Below are positions 5,345-6,781 of a stretch of DNA of 6,781 bases, in pieces. Source of the DNA: Desulfobacula sp. (GTDB taxonomy: Bacteria; Desulfobacterota; Desulfobacteria; Desulfobacterales; Desulfobacteraceae); assembly GCA_027858355.1 (NCBI GenBank), contig JAQICW010000561.1, positions 1-6,781 on the forward strand, written 5' to 3'. The notes under the pieces are model-generated. The model ran no database searches, had not been told where the DNA came from, and saw nothing but the letters and a program-made list of their open reading frames with translations. A program made the translations under genes and the position numbers. Each line of letters begins with the position of its first letter. The first letter of the stretch is position 1.

Positions 5345-6299
5345 TATGAGCACAATTTTCCTTTTTCTTTTTCTGTGATAGACATTAAAAAGATTGATCC
5401 TTCTCCCTATCAACACCGCAAATACTTTAATGAAAACTTTTTAAGAGAAGATTTATCAGCCCTATAGTCCATTGAAGCAACCATTGAAATCATCGATGTG
5501 GAAATGGGCAAAGAGCCTGAGTATTTGACGGTAGGGAAAACACCCCTTGAAAGGGTGGTAAAATTGCTTTCAAAGTTAGATTTCATAAGGCGGAGCAAGG
5601 AACGGGGCTCTGTCATTTTAGAGCCTGATGAAAAGAACCTGTCCTACAAATATGTAGGACAGGTAGAGTCTATTTTTTAAAACCTGCCGAAACCCTTGGA
5701 ATGGAGGTCTTTTCTGAACAATGATCTGATTTTATTAACCGACATTCCCTCAAATGTTCAAAAAGCCTCTGTAAAACATGGCTTGAACAAGGCGAAGATA
5801 TAAAAAGCATATCTGGCCAAAAGCGCTGGCAAGGCTTGAACAGGTATCTGACAAGGTTTTTCACGAGGTCACCCAAAAAGGTTCCATCCCGTTTAAAGAT
5901 CAGAATAATAATCTTTTGCCAGCACTTGCGCTAAATGAATTCAGCGCAAGAGAAATCCAGGCATTTGCAGAAAACCTGGAGAAAACAAAACAAAAAATGA
6001 TCAAAAAAAAGACACGCTTCCGCAGAAATTTTCCACTCAGATTAAGGTCGCCTTGATGACACGCCTTGGTATCCCCCTTGTTCGTATTGCCCAACGTTTA
6101 AATATCCACAGAGAAACCATTTCAAAAAATGGCAGAGCATTACATGAAAGGCAGTATTTCAGATTTTTCTCGGTCCCAATATTTAAACTTCTTTAAAGAT
6201 CTTTTTTGTCTCATGAAAGACCATTCAAAACCATCAAGTCGTGTTGCATTGCTTAATGCAGACTTCAGTGTAGTATTAAACATTTGGTGCGCCTTGTAG
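5345..6299 (+). pseudogene. ParB-like (Spo0J/RepB family) protein, multiply disrupted
   Basis: Plus-strand frames can be stitched into one decayed gene. VIDIKKIDPSPYQHRKYF (about 5375-5428) is the ParB N-terminal box. After a TAG at 5465-5467 the same frame continues EATIEIIDVEMGKEPEYLTV and LERVVKLLSKLDFIRRSKER to a TAA at 5678-5680. The same frame then gives LPKPLEWRSFLNNDLILLTD and KASVKHGLNKAKI to a TAA at 5801-5803. An extra A near 5819-5822 shifts to LARLEQVSDKVFHEVTQKG and FSAREIQAFAENLEKTKQK. A second shift near 5992-5998 leads to RLGIPLVRIAQRLNIHRETI (6062-6121), helix-turn-helix-like. A third near 6125-6130 leads to MAEHYMKGSISDF and a TAG at 6297. The central part of the ParB nuclease-like domain, expected just after the first box, seems deleted. 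ParB proteins act in DNA partitioning or gene regulation. The last ~130 bases are uncertain. Confidence 0.65.
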
Positions 6300-6385
6300 A
6301 TAAACCAAAATCCTGCGCTATTTCTGCTCAATTTATTTCATTTGAGGTCCTTATCTGGTGATACCGGCCATGATAAATTCCTGAA

Positions 6386-6781
6386 TTAAATTGCAATCCT
6401 GCTCATTAGCCTGTTTATACAATTTACATAGTCTATATTTTTACAAGGTTTTGATAGATGAACCACATATGGATCTCTATTTTTCAAGTCTTGAATTGAC
6501 TCTAAAAAATCTATGTTGCCGGAGATAAAAAGTATTGGGATAATTTTATTCGTTTTTCTGATATGGTTATAAATATCCATTCCATTAATATTGCCTGGAA
6601 GAACGTAATCCAAGCTTATGAAATCGTATTGATTTTTACCAAACAAATCCATTGCAATCTGACCATTATTTGCGATATCGACTTTGTGATTAAATGGGTT
6701 TTGGGTTAATATTCTGTATTGTACATCTGATATTGTCTGTTCATCCTCCACAAGCAGAATATATTTTTTAGAATGTGTTAT
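6386..6781 (-). CDS. Response-regulator receiver domain, C-terminal end of a gene running off the right edge
   Basis: Reading leftwards from the window edge, 131 residues are visible. They begin with strand 1 and the acidic pocket KKYILLVEDEQ, with the phosphoacceptor Asp in FISLDYVLPG (about visible residue 58). The conserved Ser follows in ILFISGN (about 87) and the conserved Lys in HLSKPCKN (about 111). All key receiver residues are present, so the domain is probably functional. It ends shortly after the last helix with no output domain. The frame remains open to the edge. A GTG at 6751 is inside strand 1 and cannot be the true start. The protein is therefore either a single-domain CheY/Spo0F-like regulator beginning just outside the window, or the terminal receiver of a hybrid histidine kinase. 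The sequence here cannot distinguish these. Confidence 0.88.
   Translation of the reverse strand: MTHSKKYILLVEDEQTISDVQYRILTQNPFNHKVDIANNGQIAMDLFGKNQYDFISLDYVLPGNINGMDIYNHIRKTNKIIPILFISGNIDFLESIQDLKNRDPYVVHLSKPCKNIDYVNCINRLMSRIAI

Noticed and set aside
5179..5385. Minus-strand 68-codon frame
   Set aside because: No ribosome binding site; its start overlaps the ParB-like N-terminal box on the other strand.
6140..6331. Minus-strand 63-codon frame with a fairly protein-like sequence
   Set aside because: TTG start without a ribosome binding site, and it is antisense to the end of the ParB-like remnant. I could not tie it to any family, although the coding strand of 6170-6330 is not certain.

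Overview
The window looks like an AT-rich accessory stretch from a Gram-negative, probably anaerobic, bacterium. The protein families would fit a sulfate-reducing Desulfobacterota (Desulfobacterales-like) genome. That placement is an inference from general resemblance, not a measurement. The window is dominated by short regulatory units and genes in visible decay. I see no rRNA, tRNA, CRISPR array or intact insertion sequence.

Left part (1-2542), all minus strand. The left edge holds the first codons of a YaiI/YqxD (UPF0178) protein. A gene-poor gap with a GC-rich pair of inverted repeats follows. Next comes a unit that reads right to left: an AraC-type regulator (1652-2542), a strong ribosome binding site driving only the first ~24 recognisable residues of a SnoaL-like ester cyclase (1406-1516), a flavodoxin-like protein lacking its C-terminal third (1049-1402), and a complete exported-looking SnoaL-like ester cyclase (454-963). 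Between the regulator and the truncated cyclase lie two direct repeats (GGTCAAAT) exactly 21 bp apart, the layout expected of an AraC-family operator. The simplest reading is a small AraC-controlled operon that has lost parts of two of its genes.

Middle (2543-5116), plus strand. After a 548-base non-coding gap, a TetR/CecR-like regulator (3091-3750) is preceded by two 16-bp palindromes that are reverse complements of each other. They cover its promoter and are a convincing autoregulatory operator. Its stop codon overlaps the start of a PAPS-type sulfotransferase gene. That gene carries a frameshift at an A8 run near its start and appears to have lost an internal segment, so it is probably a pseudogene. 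It is followed directly by the C-terminal part of a RibD_C/dihydrofolate-reductase-like protein with no proper start.

Right part (5117-6781). A ParB-like gene remnant on the plus strand (about 5345-6299) contains three in-frame stops and about three frameshifts. At the right edge, on the minus strand, lies the C-terminal receiver domain of a response regulator or hybrid kinase that continues outside the window.

The best-supported points of interest are the two regulatory sites (twin TetR palindromes and the AraC direct repeat), the hidden ester-cyclase remnant, and an unusual resemblance between the signal-peptide region of the intact ester cyclase and the first helix of its own domain. I did not find a convincing new multi-gene system.
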